A DNA stretch of 64,000 nucleotides from Cavia porcellus (lineage: Eukaryota; Chordata; Mammalia; Rodentia; Caviidae), in the NCBI RefSeq assembly GCF_034190915.1, contig NW_026947496.1, forward strand, positions 30,252,001-30,316,000, in the 5' to 3' direction. This document shows, in pieces, positions 1 to 10,955 of this stretch (positions are counted from its first letter, which is position 1; the number at the start of each line of letters is the position of its first letter). The notes beneath the pieces are model-generated. The model was not told where the DNA came from. It was given only the letters and a program-made list of their open reading frames with translations, and did no database searches. The position numbers and the translations under genes were made by a program.

Positions 1-1640
1 TTCAAGTTCTAGGTGCTGAACCATGAACTTATTAGTATATGTATTGCTTACAATTGGTGAATAGAGGTGAGATTAAGGGACATTTCACCTTTGAGCAAAG
101 CCCCTTTGCTTAACTAGCTTTCTTCTTATGCCTCGTGCTTTCCTGTGTCACTAAGTGGTCCAGTCTAGATCCAAAATGCCAATCTTTCTGCCTCAGCTTG
201 CTAGAATGCTGAAATTAGGAGCATGTTCCTCCATGCCTCGCTCTTTCCTTGTTTTCTTCCTTTTTCTTTTTGAAAAAAGCTCTTCTTATGTTGCTCAGGC
301 TAATTTTGTACTTTTGATTCTCCTGCCTGAGTTTCTAGGGAAGCTTGGATTATAAGCATGTGACACGGTGGGGCTTTCCATCTTTTTCTATGAAGGAAGA
401 AAGCATAAGGAAGCATGTGATCCAGGGCTGGGTGCTCTCAGAGCTGGAAGAAGACAGGGCACAGTATGTGGTGGGCCAAAATCATCCCTGGCTCCTCAGG
501 CTCACCCGCTGAGGGACCCAGCTTCTCTGTCCCTTACCTGCTCTGTGCAGCATGCTTTCCTCCAGGACTCATTAATAGGAAAGTTTCTAACAAGCATCTA
601 ATGAGTACTCTTGGGCTACTCAAGGAAGCAAGAGCACAGTGCCCTGGGAGCCTCCTAAGCCCAAGTCAGCTTGAGGGAGTCCCTCTCTTGGGTGACTCTG
701 GATAAACTCATTTTCTTTTCCCAGTGGGAGAGTGCCTAGAGCAACTGCTTTTGGCTGGAAGCCAGGTGTTTCTTCTGCCTTCTTAGAAAGAACTCCAGGG
801 ATGCCTGCTAGCTGCTCCAGGATGCCAAGTAGCAGCATTGTGTCCATTACACAGGCAGGAACTTTCTGCAGCACTTTTACCCTTTATGTGTGCATACTCA
901 TGTATGTGCATATGTGTACATGTGTGTGTTTGTGTGTATACTACCTCTTTAGCATCTCCTACTTGTGCCCTATGCCACCTTCTCCTTCACTTCTGCCCTG
1001 GTATTCCTTTTAATGGGGAACACCATCTGGATTATCCCCTCTCAGGACTGATCCATGTATGGGAGAGAGCTAGGCATGTTCGCTAGTTTCCCAAAACTAG
1101 TTTTCTTAATTGAATGTGAACAAAGGTTGAAGCAGAAGCCAAGGAGGACAGAGAAGATGCTGGATTGCTGCGGGCGGTGGCAGCAGGTTTTCTGGTGGAA
1201 AGAGCTTCTGAGCAGACAGAGTCCGGCTCCAGTCCAGTGTGCATCAGCTACCCTGGAACTCCCTTGAGCTGTGCCTGAGATATGCGCTAGCTCCACTTCT
1301 CTTAAGGGCTCACCGCGGGAATGGGACTGGCAATGCTTAGTCCTCTGTGGAAACACTGTTCTAATTTCGTAAATCTGCTAGGAAAAAATGCCACAGACTG
1401 GGCAGCTTTTATAACAGACTTTCTCATGGTTTTTCCAGACTTGAAGCCCAAGGTTAAGGCATCAGTAGATAAACCACCCAGGAGATGCAGACATGGCTCT
1501 GGCTGTTGAGAGTCTTGGCCAAATAGGACATGTTCATCCTCAGTGGGAATTTTGCAGCTTCCCCATTGCAGCTCCTTCCTTTCCACTACACCCTGGATGG
1601 GATCCTGATTTGTTTGTGTTTCCTTTTTGCAGTACTGGAT
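1..1640. other. Non-coding stretch with old SINE relics
   Basis: No gene is supportable. About 270-365 reads as a very old B1 on the minus strand (a decayed 'gttgctcaggctaa...gattctcctgcctgag' pattern). About 890-950 is TG/CA-rich. About 1390-1450 resembles an ancient mammalian interspersed repeat (ccacagactgggcagctt). Short open frames have no recognisable domains. Confidence 0.4.
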
Positions 1641-1679
1641 GCTGAATGCAGGACCTTTTCACAGAGCTATATTGTCAAC

Positions 1680-2080
1680 CCTTAAAAATTGTTGTTTTAA
1701 TTTTGTTTTTATTAGCTCATGTTTTTAGTACTTCTAGTTACATTCATCCTGGGGAGCTGGTATATGCAAATCACATACCTCAATTCTTTTTTTTTAATGC
1801 CGTCTCCTCCCTCTTCCTCCCTGTATATATTCCATAAGAACTTGATAGATGCATGTATACAGCTCCTCATGGTCCCCCTCGGCCCCACCCCTGTTTTTTA
1901 AATCTCCTTTCCCTCCATCTCCTCCCATCTTTCAGTTTCCTTCCCTACCAAAAACGATCCATCTTGCTGTTTCCTACTCTTTCTTGTTTTGCACTTTATT
2001 CATATGTTAGGGTTCTCACATGAGGGACACCATGCATCATCTAAACTTGTCCTTTCAGATTTTATGATAGAATACCACTA
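1680..2080 (-). mobile_element. L1 3' end (3' UTR), truncated
   Basis: The plus strand starts pyrimidine-rich (tcttcctcccttttcc patterns) and then reads like reversed L1 3' sequence (cttgttttgcactttattcatatg). The same arrangement recurs at 9780-10184 and 50170-50960. The copy is 5'-truncated and has no ORF. Confidence 0.45.
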
Positions 2081-2599
2081 AGTTAGTAAGTTGGTCAGGC
2101 TGGGCTCAAGCTTGCAGTCCCCTGCTTCAGCCTTGCAAAATCCTTGGTGCTCACAATTGTGTTTTGTCCTATCTGCCTACATTTGTTTCCCACTGCCTCT
2201 GAAATACCATTTTCTCAGATATTGTACCTTTGGTAATGGTAGACAGTTCCAGGTTTGTGAAGGTTCCTTTAGTATTTTTTTAAAATTAACATTATGATGA
2301 TACAAAGGTGATATCCATTCTGCAGAAATAGTACTTAAAACCTGAATTTTGACCCTTTCCCAGGCTACTAATGCATAGTATGATTCTTTCAAGATACTGG
2401 TAGCCACAGCTCTGGGTTGATTGTGAGGGTACATAGTTGTTTGTACTGTTGCCAGCATTTTTTTGTGAGATCTGAAACACTTTGTTACAAATGAGGCTTT
2501 GTGTTAGATAATTTTGCTCAACTATAGGATACTGTAAGTTAGCATGTTTAAAATGGGCTAAGCTTGGTGTTATATAGATTAGGTACATTAAATATGTAT

Positions 2600-2800
2600 T
2601 CTTTTTTCTTATGTGGTAATAGGGATTGAATCCAGGGCCATCATACTGAGCTACATTTCCAGTTATTTTTTATTTTTTATGTTGAGGCAGAATCTTGCTA
2701 AGCCCTTAAGTTGTGTAGTATTGTTTTAAGCTTGTCATTCTCCTGCCTCAGCCTCCTAGAATACTAGATTTATAGATGTACAACACCAACTCAGCTTTAA
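2600..2800 (-). repeat. Old ID+B1 fusion SINE (B4-like)
   Basis: An ID-like block (gggattgaatccagggcc... gagctacatttccag) is followed by a reversed B1-like block (tctcctgcctcagcctcctaga). The order and decay match the ID-B1 composites seen elsewhere in the window. It is strongly diverged. Confidence 0.6.
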
Positions 2801-2896
2801 ATATATTTTCAACTTAATATATTTTCAGTTTATAATGGGTTGTTAGGATAAAAGTCCATCATAAGTCTAGGAGCATACATATCTATAAAAATAAAC

Positions 2897-2970
2897 AGGG
2901 TTGGGCATGTAGTCAGTGACAGAGCATACACTTAGTATACACAGGGCCCTGGGCTCAATACCCAGAATGA
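2897..2970 (+). repeat. Old ID SINE relic
   Basis: A decayed tRNA-like body: a remnant A box near gtagtcagtgacagagc and a remnant B box near gggctcaatacccag, followed by an A-rich tail. Confidence 0.5.
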
Positions 2971-4209
2971 AAATAAACAAGACAAAACAAAACACAACTA
3001 AAACCCAGAGTTTCTGTGTGGCGGACCTGTGCTTCATCCATAGGCTTTACTCCTCTTATTCTCACAACAACCCCCTAAAGTTCGCACTACTGCTGCTATT
3101 TCTTACATTGCTGTGCATGCCTGGTGAGTGGGCTACCACTGAGCTACACACACCTACCCCTGGAACTTCTGGTGCCCCAATTCTACGGATGAGGACATTG
3201 ACCGGAGAGGCTATGGAACTTGCTAAGGGCAACAGATAACAAAAGTGGAGTAGTCTGAGTTGCCCTCCTCACTTTTCTGTCTAAAATAACATATTTTTCA
3301 AAATCTGGCCCCACTCTCTATGAAAATTGCCCCTGTGTATTTCAGAGATAACAAAGCGACATATTTCAATTTCAGGTTAAAAAAGTCAAATGGAATGAAA
3401 CTGAACTCCATTTCTGTTTGTTTGCTCACATCTGTTTTTTAATTAGTGCGTGTTGATTAAACAGATTAGTGGGTTTCATTTTGGCAGCTTCATAGATTCA
3501 GCACAACACTGATCATTTTCATCCCCCATGACCCCCTTACCCACCAGATGCACATGAATTCCCACACATACATGTTATTTATGAGATGTTCATTGATGTA
3601 TGTTTGTGGTATACAATGAGCACATTCAGCTCGGGGAACTGACACTGATGCACATCACGCCATACTTGGTTTGATTGCCCCTACCCCACACCTTCCCCCT
3701 TCCTCTTCCTTGATCCTTTTCCTGTCTCTCCGGTGTCTGTCTCTCAGTTTCTTAACGTCTTTTTTATTTTGATCCTTTTATACTTTTGATCTCCATATTA
3801 TACAAAATATGTGATGGTTAACAAAATCTCCATTTCGGGTGTATTTTACCTCTGCCAAATCAGCTCCCACACTTCATTGTCTTGCCTGGTTGGGCACTTT
3901 GCTCTCTGCTGCCCTCCTGTGGCTATTTGTTTTTCTGCGTGGGAAAGATTAATCCTTGATCTTAACTCTGTGCTATGGCAGGTATTTTTCTTGAAAGGCC
4001 AGATTATGGGATATTATGTGATTATGACAGATACAACCCTTACTCTTATGCAGATTTCACCTTAGCTTTACACAAACACGTACACAGTCTTTACAACTGT
4101 AGGTATAAAGCAATTTTTAACAATTCATTATAATTTGACTTGGATTGACGTGATTATAATAGAGATTTGCCACATGCATATACAAAAATCCCCCAGTGAG
4201 TTGAGCTAG
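2971..4209. other. Non-coding stretch, no gene seen
   Basis: Around 3110-3160 is an ID-like fragment (gctaccactgagctac). Around 3520-3740 is C/T-rich with a reversed-L1 flavour (catgaattcccacacatacatg), but too decayed to assign firmly. The rest shows nothing recognisable. Confidence 0.3.
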
Positions 4210-4224
4210 AAAAACATATGGTGA

Positions 4225-4354
4225 GGGGCTGGGGATTTAGCTCAGTGGCATACGCACCTGCCTTGCAAGCAGGCCATCATGAGTTCGATCCCTGGTACCG
4301 ATAAAAATGAAAAAGACAAAAAAAAAAAAAAAAAAAAAAAGAATTACTATTTAA
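4225..4354 (+). repeat. ID SINE (full length) with target-site duplication
   Basis: A tRNA-derived SINE with an intact A box (TTAGCTCAGTGGC) and B box (GAGTTCGATCC) and a ~20-nt poly(A) tail. It is flanked by a perfect 15-bp duplication, aaaaacatatggtga, at 4210-4224 and 4355-4369, which fixes the insertion exactly. Such elements are mobilised by L1. Confidence 0.93.
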
Positions 4355-4919
4355 AAAAACATATGGTGATGTAGTTGTTAAACAGCAATGGCTTTTCAGA
4401 ATTTAAGTTGCTTGGCATAGAAAATTTCAAGCATGTATAAAAATGACACAAGTATCACAAACTTCTGTATACCCTGGCAAGATTTTTATTTCTTCTATTT
4501 TCCTATGCATTGATACATAGTTCTCTATTTTACTTTACAAATTTTTTAAGTTTTAATTGTACACACTAAGACTAGTGATGAAATTAACACATCTTATCAC
4601 TAATTAGGTAATTGAATTACAAACCTGGATATAAGGGAGGTCTTTTGATTCCTAGGGTTACAAAAACAATAAACTCTGACATTTGCTCAAGAAATGACTT
4701 AAAGCACAAAAAAAGAATTAAACATGAATGTTCCATCACTACACTAATTAAGGCAAAGGAAAGTAAGCCTATGTTTGCTGGATACATAAGTACCTGATTT
4801 CCTCAGTCTCACTAGTAACCCTAATTTAGTAATGGTATTTACTGTGGAATGTTTATTGCGCAAATCAAACCGAGATAACTAAAGTCATCACCTATTGTAA
4901 GACTCTTTCATTTTTTTCT

Positions 4920-5045
4920 TTCTTTTTGTTTTTGTTTTTCTTTTCTTTTAGTGCTGGAGACTGAACTAGGTAGGGCCTCTTGCAGGTTAAGCTTACAGCC
5001 CAACATTTCACAGTAGATCTCAAATCCTAAAACTGAGCACACACC
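4920..5045 (-). repeat. Old ID/B4-type relic
   Basis: A reversed-ID pattern follows a T-rich tail (gtgctggagactgaactaggtagggcc). It is diverged and the boundaries are approximate. Confidence 0.45.
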
Positions 5046-5369
5046 TCCCTGTGGCTTAGCGGAATTCCCAGCATCTAACTTTCCCCTTCTTTTTCTCTAG
5101 GCTTTCGACAGAGATGATTTTTTTTCCAAGAAAAGGTAGTTTTATTAGAATTGTACATAAGGGCTGCTTCTAAATTTAACAGGCTATGTACAACCATACA
5201 AATGGATTGAATACAAATATTTGAAAATAACTTCCCAAATAAAAGAATAAATTCTGTTCTATGTTTCATTCTTTTCTTTCTTCTTCTTTTTGGTGCTAAA
5301 AATTAACCTGGGGCTTCTTACACTGAGCTACATCCCTGGATCTTTTTTATTTTTAAATTTTGAGGCACA

Positions 5370-5497
5370 AGGCTGGGGATTTAGCTCGGCAGCTTAAGCA
5401 TCTGCCTTGCAAGCGTGTGGCTGTGAGTTCGATGCCCGGTACCACCAAAAAAAAAAAAAAAAAAAAAAAAAAGTATTCTATAAAAAAAAGAAAATCT
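5370..5497 (+). repeat. ID SINE with target-site duplication
   Basis: Body ggctggggatttagctc with a B box (GAGTTCGATGCC) and a long A tail. It is flanked by the 15-bp duplication aaattttgaggcaca at 5355-5369 and 5498-5512. The insertion split an older B1-like repeat that resumes after 5512. Confidence 0.92.
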
Positions 5498-5499
5498 AA

Positions 5500-5745
5500 A
5501 TTTTGAGGCACAGTCTCATTAATTTAGTAAAATGCCAAGGCTGGGATAGAACTTGCAATATTCCCACTTCTGCTTCCCAGAGTACTGGGACTCCAGGTAG
5601 GTACTACCATGCCCAGTTTTATGTTCCAGACTTAATACCTAAGAAGACACAACTTATTCTGGAATCTGCAGCAGGAAGATCACTTGAGCCCAGAAGCGTG
5701 AGGCCAGTCTGTGCTACATAGATCAAATCAAAAGAAAAGAGAGAA
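5500..5745. repeat. Two old B1 fragments, opposite orientations
   Basis: 5500-5620 is a reversed B1 relic (cttctgcttcccagagtactggga). 5640-5745 is a forward one (ggaagatcacttgagcccag... gaggccagtctg). Both are strongly diverged. Confidence 0.5.
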
Positions 5746-6021
5746 TGTAAACCAACCGTTAAACAAAATCTGAAGTGACAAAGAGTGGCAAATTCTGCTA
5801 GAGTACTGTATGTATACACAGCTCTCATGGACACTGAATATACAAATATACTGAATATACAAATAAGTCTTAACACTGTTCCTTATGCATCTAAAGGACT
5901 TTGTGTTTCTATTTTTTTTTTTAACCAAGGATCAAACTAATGACCTTTCTTGTAGTCAAGGGTTGTGCAGCTAGAACAACTAGAATCAGGACATGGAGTT
6001 TATAATATTATTTTTATAATG

Positions 6022-6840
6022 GTCACCGGGAGTTAACACGAGAAAATGCAGGAAATCTATTCGCAACACCAAAGACATAGAATATTTAGTTAAGGGTCTA
6101 AATCCCACAGCAATGTCCCACGAGTCCAGATGAAAATCCAGAGCTCATGACAGTGCCTCCCACGAGTCCAACTGGAGGTCCAGAGCCCACAAGAAGGACT
6201 CACGCCAGATTCTTTTTTTTTGGTCTTTTTCCTTTTTATCGGTACCGGGAATCGAACTCACGACTGCCTGCTTGCAAGGCAGGTGCTTATGCCGCTGAGC
6301 TAAACCCCCAGCCCCCCCCCCCGCCAGATTCTTTTATGGACCCATGCTGGGAAGGCCCAAAGGTCAGCGGTGGAAACCAGAAAATCCATGCCAGCGGGGC
6401 GAAGTGGCTGTGCTGATGGGATGAGGGTTCTACGCTGGAGCCGAGAAGTCCCACTCACAACAAAGATCAGGGCTGTCCTGAAAGCCACCACAGCCATCCT
6501 CAGCGACACAGAGGCTCCAAGCTCCTCTGATGACAAGCACAGTCGGGTACATGCCAGGAAGCAGCCTGAGGAGTTCCTCCTGGAAACCAAGCGGCACATG
6601 TCTTCCTGTCCCGAGCCAAGAAGCAATGCTTGATGTGAGGACCAAAGCTTCTCCAGGAAAACCAACGGCTCAAATAGCAACTCATAGGAGAACCCACAAT
6701 GCCTCAACACCTCAATGCAGTAATGCATTAACACCTTCCTTCTCCACCTCTCTATTTATGCTGGCAACTTTCCTCAGATGGAGCATCTATGCTCAGCGCC
6801 ATGCTGATGTAATCCAGCTGGCATTAAGTTGACCACCAGT
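6022..6840 (-). mobile_element. Unclassified LTR-like block (possible solo LTR)
   Basis: A GC-richer island in AT-rich DNA, read on the minus strand. It could begin TGGTGGTCAACTTAATG near 6837, carries a TATA-like CATAAATAGAGAGG near 6755-6770, and could end near 6022 at ...CTCCCGGTGACC. An ID at 6217-6322 is nested inside it. Short repeats (cacgagtcca) occur at 6120 and 6162. I could not find a convincing terminal duplication and cannot name the family. Open frames across it show no domains. Confidence 0.35.
6217..6322 (-). repeat. ID SINE, minus strand, with target-site duplication
   Basis: The reverse complement of a young ID (ggtaccgggaatcgaactc... gctgagctaaaccccc). It is flanked by the 13-bp duplication gccagattctttt at 6204-6216 and 6323-6335. 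The C run at its end (6310-6322) is unusual. Confidence 0.92.
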
Positions 6841-6861
6841 TCTTAAACCGTAACAACTTTC

Positions 6862-7115
6862 CTAGGCAGGCACTTGTGCCACTGAACTAAATCCCCAGCC
6901 CTGTGTTTCTATTTTTGAAAATAGTCTGTTTTCCCTCTCTACTAAGAACTGAATGCAAGGCCTTCACACCAAGCTACATCTCAGCCATTTTTGTTTTTAT
7001 TTTGAGCTAGGGTCTTGCTAAGTTTCCCAGGCTGTGTTTAAATATGCAGTCCTTTTGCCTCAGCCTCAGAGGGCTGGAATTGCAGATGTGTATCACTATG
7101 TGTGGCTTAAAGTAG
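6862..7115 (-). repeat. ID relic followed by old B4-type SINE
   Basis: 6862-6901 is the 5' part of a reversed ID (cactgaactaaatccccagcc). 6930-7115 is a reversed ID-B1 composite (gaatgcaaggcc... ttttgcctcagcctcagag... gctggaattgcag). Confidence 0.6.
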
Positions 7116-7679
7116 TTTTTATAAAGTCAGAAGGGTAAGGGTTCACCAAGGAGAATTTTGTAGATTGATTTTGTACTATCTTGAATCTTTTCATCAAGTC
7201 ACTAGTGAGACTCTATATTAGCATGAGACATTAAATAAGTAAAAGGCAAGTGACAGCTACCTAGTTAAATGAAGCAATAACGTAGTGCCTAGCAAATGAT
7301 ACACACTAAATAAATGACCTACATTAGTAAGAAGAGTCAGCAACTTCTGCTCAGAGAATCATCTGTTGATAGTAATTCTAATTTTACATAAGTGATAACC
7401 ACCCCTTATTTCTGCACATACTTAAATGTACAAATACCTCCATTCTTCTTTAATGTATTTTATAAAACAATCAGTCTGCATCAGGCTGAGGAAAAAACAT
7501 TTCTGAAAAGACAGAGAGGGACAGAGACAGAGACACACACACAGAAAGAGAGAGAGAGAGATTTAAGATATTAAAGAACTTCCTCAGCCTGCAGGTGTCA
7601 TGATTCTCATTATTGATAAAATTAAGCCCTAAAAACAGTGAAATATTTTCCCAATTATAGTAACCAAGGGATACAGTTT

Positions 7680-7750
7680 ATGTCAGTTATTCTGGAGGCT
7701 GAAGCAGGATGATCACTTGAATCCAGGAGTCTGAGGCCAGACACAGTAGC
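7680..7750 (+). repeat. B1 relic just 3' of the OR2V-type gene
   Basis: A forward B1 fragment (ggaggctgaagcaggatgatcac... gaggccag) that ends about ten bases from the receptor stop codon, so the receptor's 3' UTR probably contains it. Confidence 0.6.
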
Positions 7751-7758
7751 CCTCGTGT

Positions 7759-8706
7759 TTATGGCCGGTTGAAGACTCTACAGTGGTTCAATCCTTTCCT
7801 CAGTGCACCCATCACTTCTCTGTTCCTCAAGCTATAAATGAGAGGATTGAGCATTGGAGTAAGGACTGTGTAGAAGACAGAGACCACCTTGTCCTGGCTA
7901 GGAATTCGGTAAGGCCTTGGTCTCAGGTAGATGAACATGGCTGCCCCATAGAAGAAGGAGACAGCAGTCAGGTGAGAGGAGCAGGTGGCCAGAGCCTTCT
8001 TTTGTGCATGAGTGGAGCGCATACGGAGTACAGTCCCCAGAATTCGACCATATGAGGCCACAATGATGGAGAAGGGGAAGAGTAGCATGAAAACACAGCA
8101 AACAAATATCACAGTCTCAAAAAGGGATGTATCTACACAGGCCAGTTTCAACAAGGATAGCATCTCACAGAAGAAGTGGTCCACCTCCCTCAAGTCACAG
8201 TAAGGGAAGTTCATTACTACCACCATCTGAATCAAGCCATCAAGTATCCCAAAAGCCCAGGAGCTCCCAACAATCCAGAGGCAGACCTTCTGATTCATGA
8301 GGATAGGATAGTGGAGTGGGTGGCTAATTGCTACATATCGGTCATAAGCCATGAGTCCAAGCAAGAGCCCCTCAGATCCCACAAGACAGACAAAAAGGCC
8401 AATTTGCATACCACAACCCACAAAGGAGATGGACTTCCTGCCAGACAGGAAGTTGACTGCCATTTTCGGCACATTGGTACAGACCAACATGAGGTCCATG
8501 AGGGAGAGCTGACTTAGGAAGAAGTACATGGGAGTATGAAGTCGTAGATCGATGTAGATAAGGAAGATGAGAAGAACATTCCCACACAGGGCCACTGTGA
8601 AGACTATCATGACCACGGAGAAAAGAACAAGATCAGCTGGACTGTGGGAAAAAATACCCAAAAGGACAAAGTCATCTGTGGATGACTGGTTCAACCATAC
8701 CTCCAT
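7759..8706 (-). CDS. OR2V2: Olfactory receptor, OR2V type, intact
   Basis: A seven-transmembrane odorant receptor of 315 residues, the usual length for an intact single-exon OR; no frame break. Visible hallmarks are an N-glycosylation site Asn6-Gln-Ser, Gly42-Asn43 in TM1, PMYFFL at 59-64, MAYDRY at 119-124 at the end of TM3, extracellular cysteines 98, 170, 180 and 190, KALATCSSHL at 237-246 entering TM6, and PMLNPLIYSLRN at 284-295 in TM7. It would signal through the olfactory G protein Golf in cilia of olfactory neurons. The loop and TM3 sequence (VGSEGLLLGLMAYDRYVAI) matches my memory of human OR2V1/OR2V2 very closely; choosing between the two paralogues is inference. A candidate splice acceptor (ATTCTTTAG, ending at 8725) lies 18 nt upstream of the start, the usual OR arrangement of a non-coding exon spliced close to the ATG. 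The ligand is unknown. Confidence 0.93.
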   Translation of the reverse strand: MEVWLNQSSTDDFVLLGIFSHSPADLVLFSVVMIVFTVALCGNVLLIFLIYIDLRLHTPMYFFLSQLSLMDLMLVCTNVPKMAVNFLSGRKSISFVGCGMQIGLFVCLVGSEGLLLGLMAYDRYVAISHPLHYPILMNQKVCLWIVGSSWAFGILDGLIQMVVVMNFPYCDLREVDHFFCEMLSLLKLACVDTSLFETVIFVCCVFMLLFPFSIIVASYGRILGTVLRMRSTHAQKKALATCSSHLTAVSFFYGAAMFIYLRPRPYRIPSQDKVVSVFYTVLTPMLNPLIYSLRNREVMGALRKGLNHCRVFNRP

Positions 8707-8762
8707 GGCTCAGCTCCTGGTCACCTAAAGAATATGCACAAAAATATGTTGAATTGGCTGAC

Positions 8763-8850
8763 TTTTTTTGCAGTTCTAGGGATTATACTCAAAGCACTAG
8801 TTGTGCTAAGCAGGCATTTTAACATTTAATAATATTCTCAATCCCTTTTT
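8763..8850 (-). repeat. Old ID relic
   Basis: A reversed, decayed ID (gcagttctagggattatactc... gctaagcaggcattt... caatccc). Confidence 0.5.
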
Positions 8851-8875
8851 TTGACATTTAAAAAAATTGGACTTG

Positions 8876-8962
8876 GGGGCTGGGGATTTAGCTCAGCGGC
8901 ATAAGCACCTGACTTGCAAGCAGGTGGTTGTGAGTTTGATCCCCGGTACCGATAAAAAAAAA
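8876..8962 (+). repeat. ID SINE with target-site duplication
   Basis: Body gggctggggatttagctcagc, B box GAGTTTGATCC and an A tail. The 13-bp duplication aaaaaattggact stands at 8861-8873 and 8963-8975. Confidence 0.9.
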
Positions 8963-9229
8963 AAAAAATTGGACTCTGTGTTCTGCATTTTATGTCAGCT
9001 ATTTTATTTTTAATTTATCAAACCTCAACAGTGTAAGTACTGGGACATAATGGGAACACACGTCTGTATTTCCATAACATAGTCATAGAAGCCCTCTCAG
9101 CTGGTAAAATTGGACCATATATCTGTATTGGTTTGTGTCATTACCAAAAAGAAAAGAAATGGAGTGTTTCATTTTTTATGCATCATTGGAACTTTTGACA
9201 ATCTCATTCAGCAGGCAAACTCTTGGCTT

Positions 9230-9425
9230 TAGTTTACTTTTTAAAATTGGTGAACCCAGGACCTTTACACTGAGCTACTTTCCTAGTTCTATGTGAGTTT
9301 TATTTTTTAACTTGTTGTTTTAGAAACAGGGTCTCACAGAAACACTGAGTTGTCCAGGGCTTTGACTTTTCATTCTCCTGCCTCAGTCTCCTGAGTGCTG
9401 AGAGTACAAGTATCTGGCGCGACAT
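9230..9425 (-). repeat. Old ID+B1 fusion SINE (B4-like)
   Basis: gtgaacccaggacctttacactgagctac (ID part) is followed by a reversed B1 (gggtctcacag... tctcctgcctcagtctcctgag). Diverged. Confidence 0.6.
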
Positions 9426-9779
9426 TCAGCAATTCTGTCTTTTCTCTAGGATCCTAAGGATTTGGTATCTGTTACAGGGTTTGAATTACTTCATTCCCAA
9501 GAGATAATTTATGTGTATTCCAAAAAGAAAAGAAATGATGCATGAGATGCTGATTAATCTGTATATATTTATATTTTGAGAGTGTATCGTGGTAGCCCCT
9601 CGGTTATAACGCAGACAAAGGAATTGTTCTTTTAGTGCCCCAAATGAGAAATGACTACATATAACCAAATGATGTCACTGTCCAACATAGTGGGATAACA
9701 GATAAGTCACAGGCTAAGGGAAAGGAACAGTGACTTGGGACTCCAATCTCCTAAAACAATGAAGTACTCAGTTACACTG

Positions 9780-10184
9780 AGACTTTATTTTGTATTCTAT
9801 TTGTTTATTTTTATTATTACATGTTTCTTTTTTGTGTGTGGAGTTGGTACAAGGACATAACACAACTGAATTTCATTTTTCTTTCCCTCTCTTGATAGCC
9901 CTCCCATTTGAGAAGATCCATCTTCTTATTTTTTATTCTATATCTTTTCTTTTGCTCTTTATTTATAATTTGGGTTTCTCATGCAAGACAAATCATGCAG
10001 TATTTAAGCTTCTAAGTCTGAATTATTTCACTGACCATTATGGTCTTAAGATGCATCCATTATTTTCTATAAGTGACTCAAATTTATCTTTTTAATCTCA
10101 CAATCAGCACCATAGTAGAAGTGGCTTACAGACTGCTGTAACTATGCTGTTTAATTAAAGTGTCTAGCACAAAAGCATCCTTTT
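9780..10184 (-). mobile_element. L1 3' end, truncated
   Basis: T-rich on the plus strand, with reversed L1 3'-UTR and terminal ORF2 character (gggtttctcatgcaagacaaatcatgc ... cttaagatgcatcc). It is followed by the separate insertion at 10199. Confidence 0.45.
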
Positions 10185-10198
10185 AAAATCCTTCTGAC

Positions 10199-10507
10199 AA
10201 GGAAAAAAAGTGCTCTAAAAGATACAACAGCAAGTGTGTTTAGGGGTGTTAAACAGTTGACCATATTAATGTTTTTGGTTGGATCATTGAACACAACTGT
10301 TTGCAGTCTCACTGTTTGAATGTCCACTTTGTATGCTTTGATACTGTGACTTGAGCAACTATCTCTAAGATGATAATATGTAATCTATTAACTGGTGATT
10401 TCTTACTGTTTTTTTTTTATATAGTTCTGTATTACTTGTACCCTTACACCGCTTTGTTTTGTTTTGTTTTTTCTCTTTTTCCTTTTAAATAAAATTAAAA
10501 ATAAAAT
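10199..10507 (+). mobile_element. 5'-truncated L1/HAL1-type 3' end with target-site duplication
   Basis: About 310 bp that matches the 3' tail module seen at 22399-22792, 22793-23172 and (reversed) 41400-41660: gttgaccatattaatg, cagtctcactgtttgaatg, ctattaactggtgatttcttactg, then an AATAAAA-rich end. It is flanked by a perfect 14-bp duplication, aaaatccttctgac, at 10185-10198 and 10508-10521. A short independent retrotransposition product. Confidence 0.8.
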
Positions 10508-10539
10508 AAAATCCTTCTGACTAATATTTTCTATCCTCT

Positions 10540-10665
10540 TAGAAGACAGGGTCTTACTATATAGTATTATCCAGGCTGGCATTGAATTCATTAGCCCGTG
10601 ATCCTGCTGCCTAAGTCACCCTAACTGCTATGATTATGGAGGTGCATCACAATGCCTGTCTCCCA
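10540..10665 (-). repeat. Old B1 relic
   Basis: A reversed B1 fragment (gacagggtcttactatatag... ccaggctggcattgaattc). Strongly diverged. Confidence 0.5.
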
Positions 10666-10865
10666 CTTGCTTTTGTGAATCATTTACTCATTGTCTTGTC
10701 TGCTAGTTGGTTTATGTGAGGCTTGTCACCGAAGAGGAATTTCACTTAATGTTTGATCAGTAATGTGTTCTAAACACCATTTGTGTGGAAGGAGGCCAGA
10801 AACAAAATGTAATTTTATACAGGTAAAGCCAAATCAGAATATAAATCTGCATCTTTTACACAAAT

Positions 10866-10955
10866 CTTTTTTTTTTTTTTTTTTTGTACCAGGGATCAAA
10901 CTCATAACCTAGCCAGGTAGGCACTTATGCCACTGACCTAAATCCCCAACCCTCT
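10866..10955 (-). repeat. ID SINE, minus strand
   Basis: A T-run (poly(A) on the minus strand), then gtaccagggatcaaactc, then gccactgacctaaatcccc: a reversed, moderately diverged ID. Confidence 0.8.

Noticed and set aside
4225..4300. tRNA genes suggested by A and B boxes in many ID copies
   Set aside because: These are tRNA-derived SINEs: they have poly(A) tails and target duplications and cannot fold as a full tRNA with a CCA-proximal acceptor stem.
6300..6734. A 144-codon minus-strand frame
   Set aside because: It overlaps an ID SINE and the LTR-like block and shows no domain; composition explains the openness.
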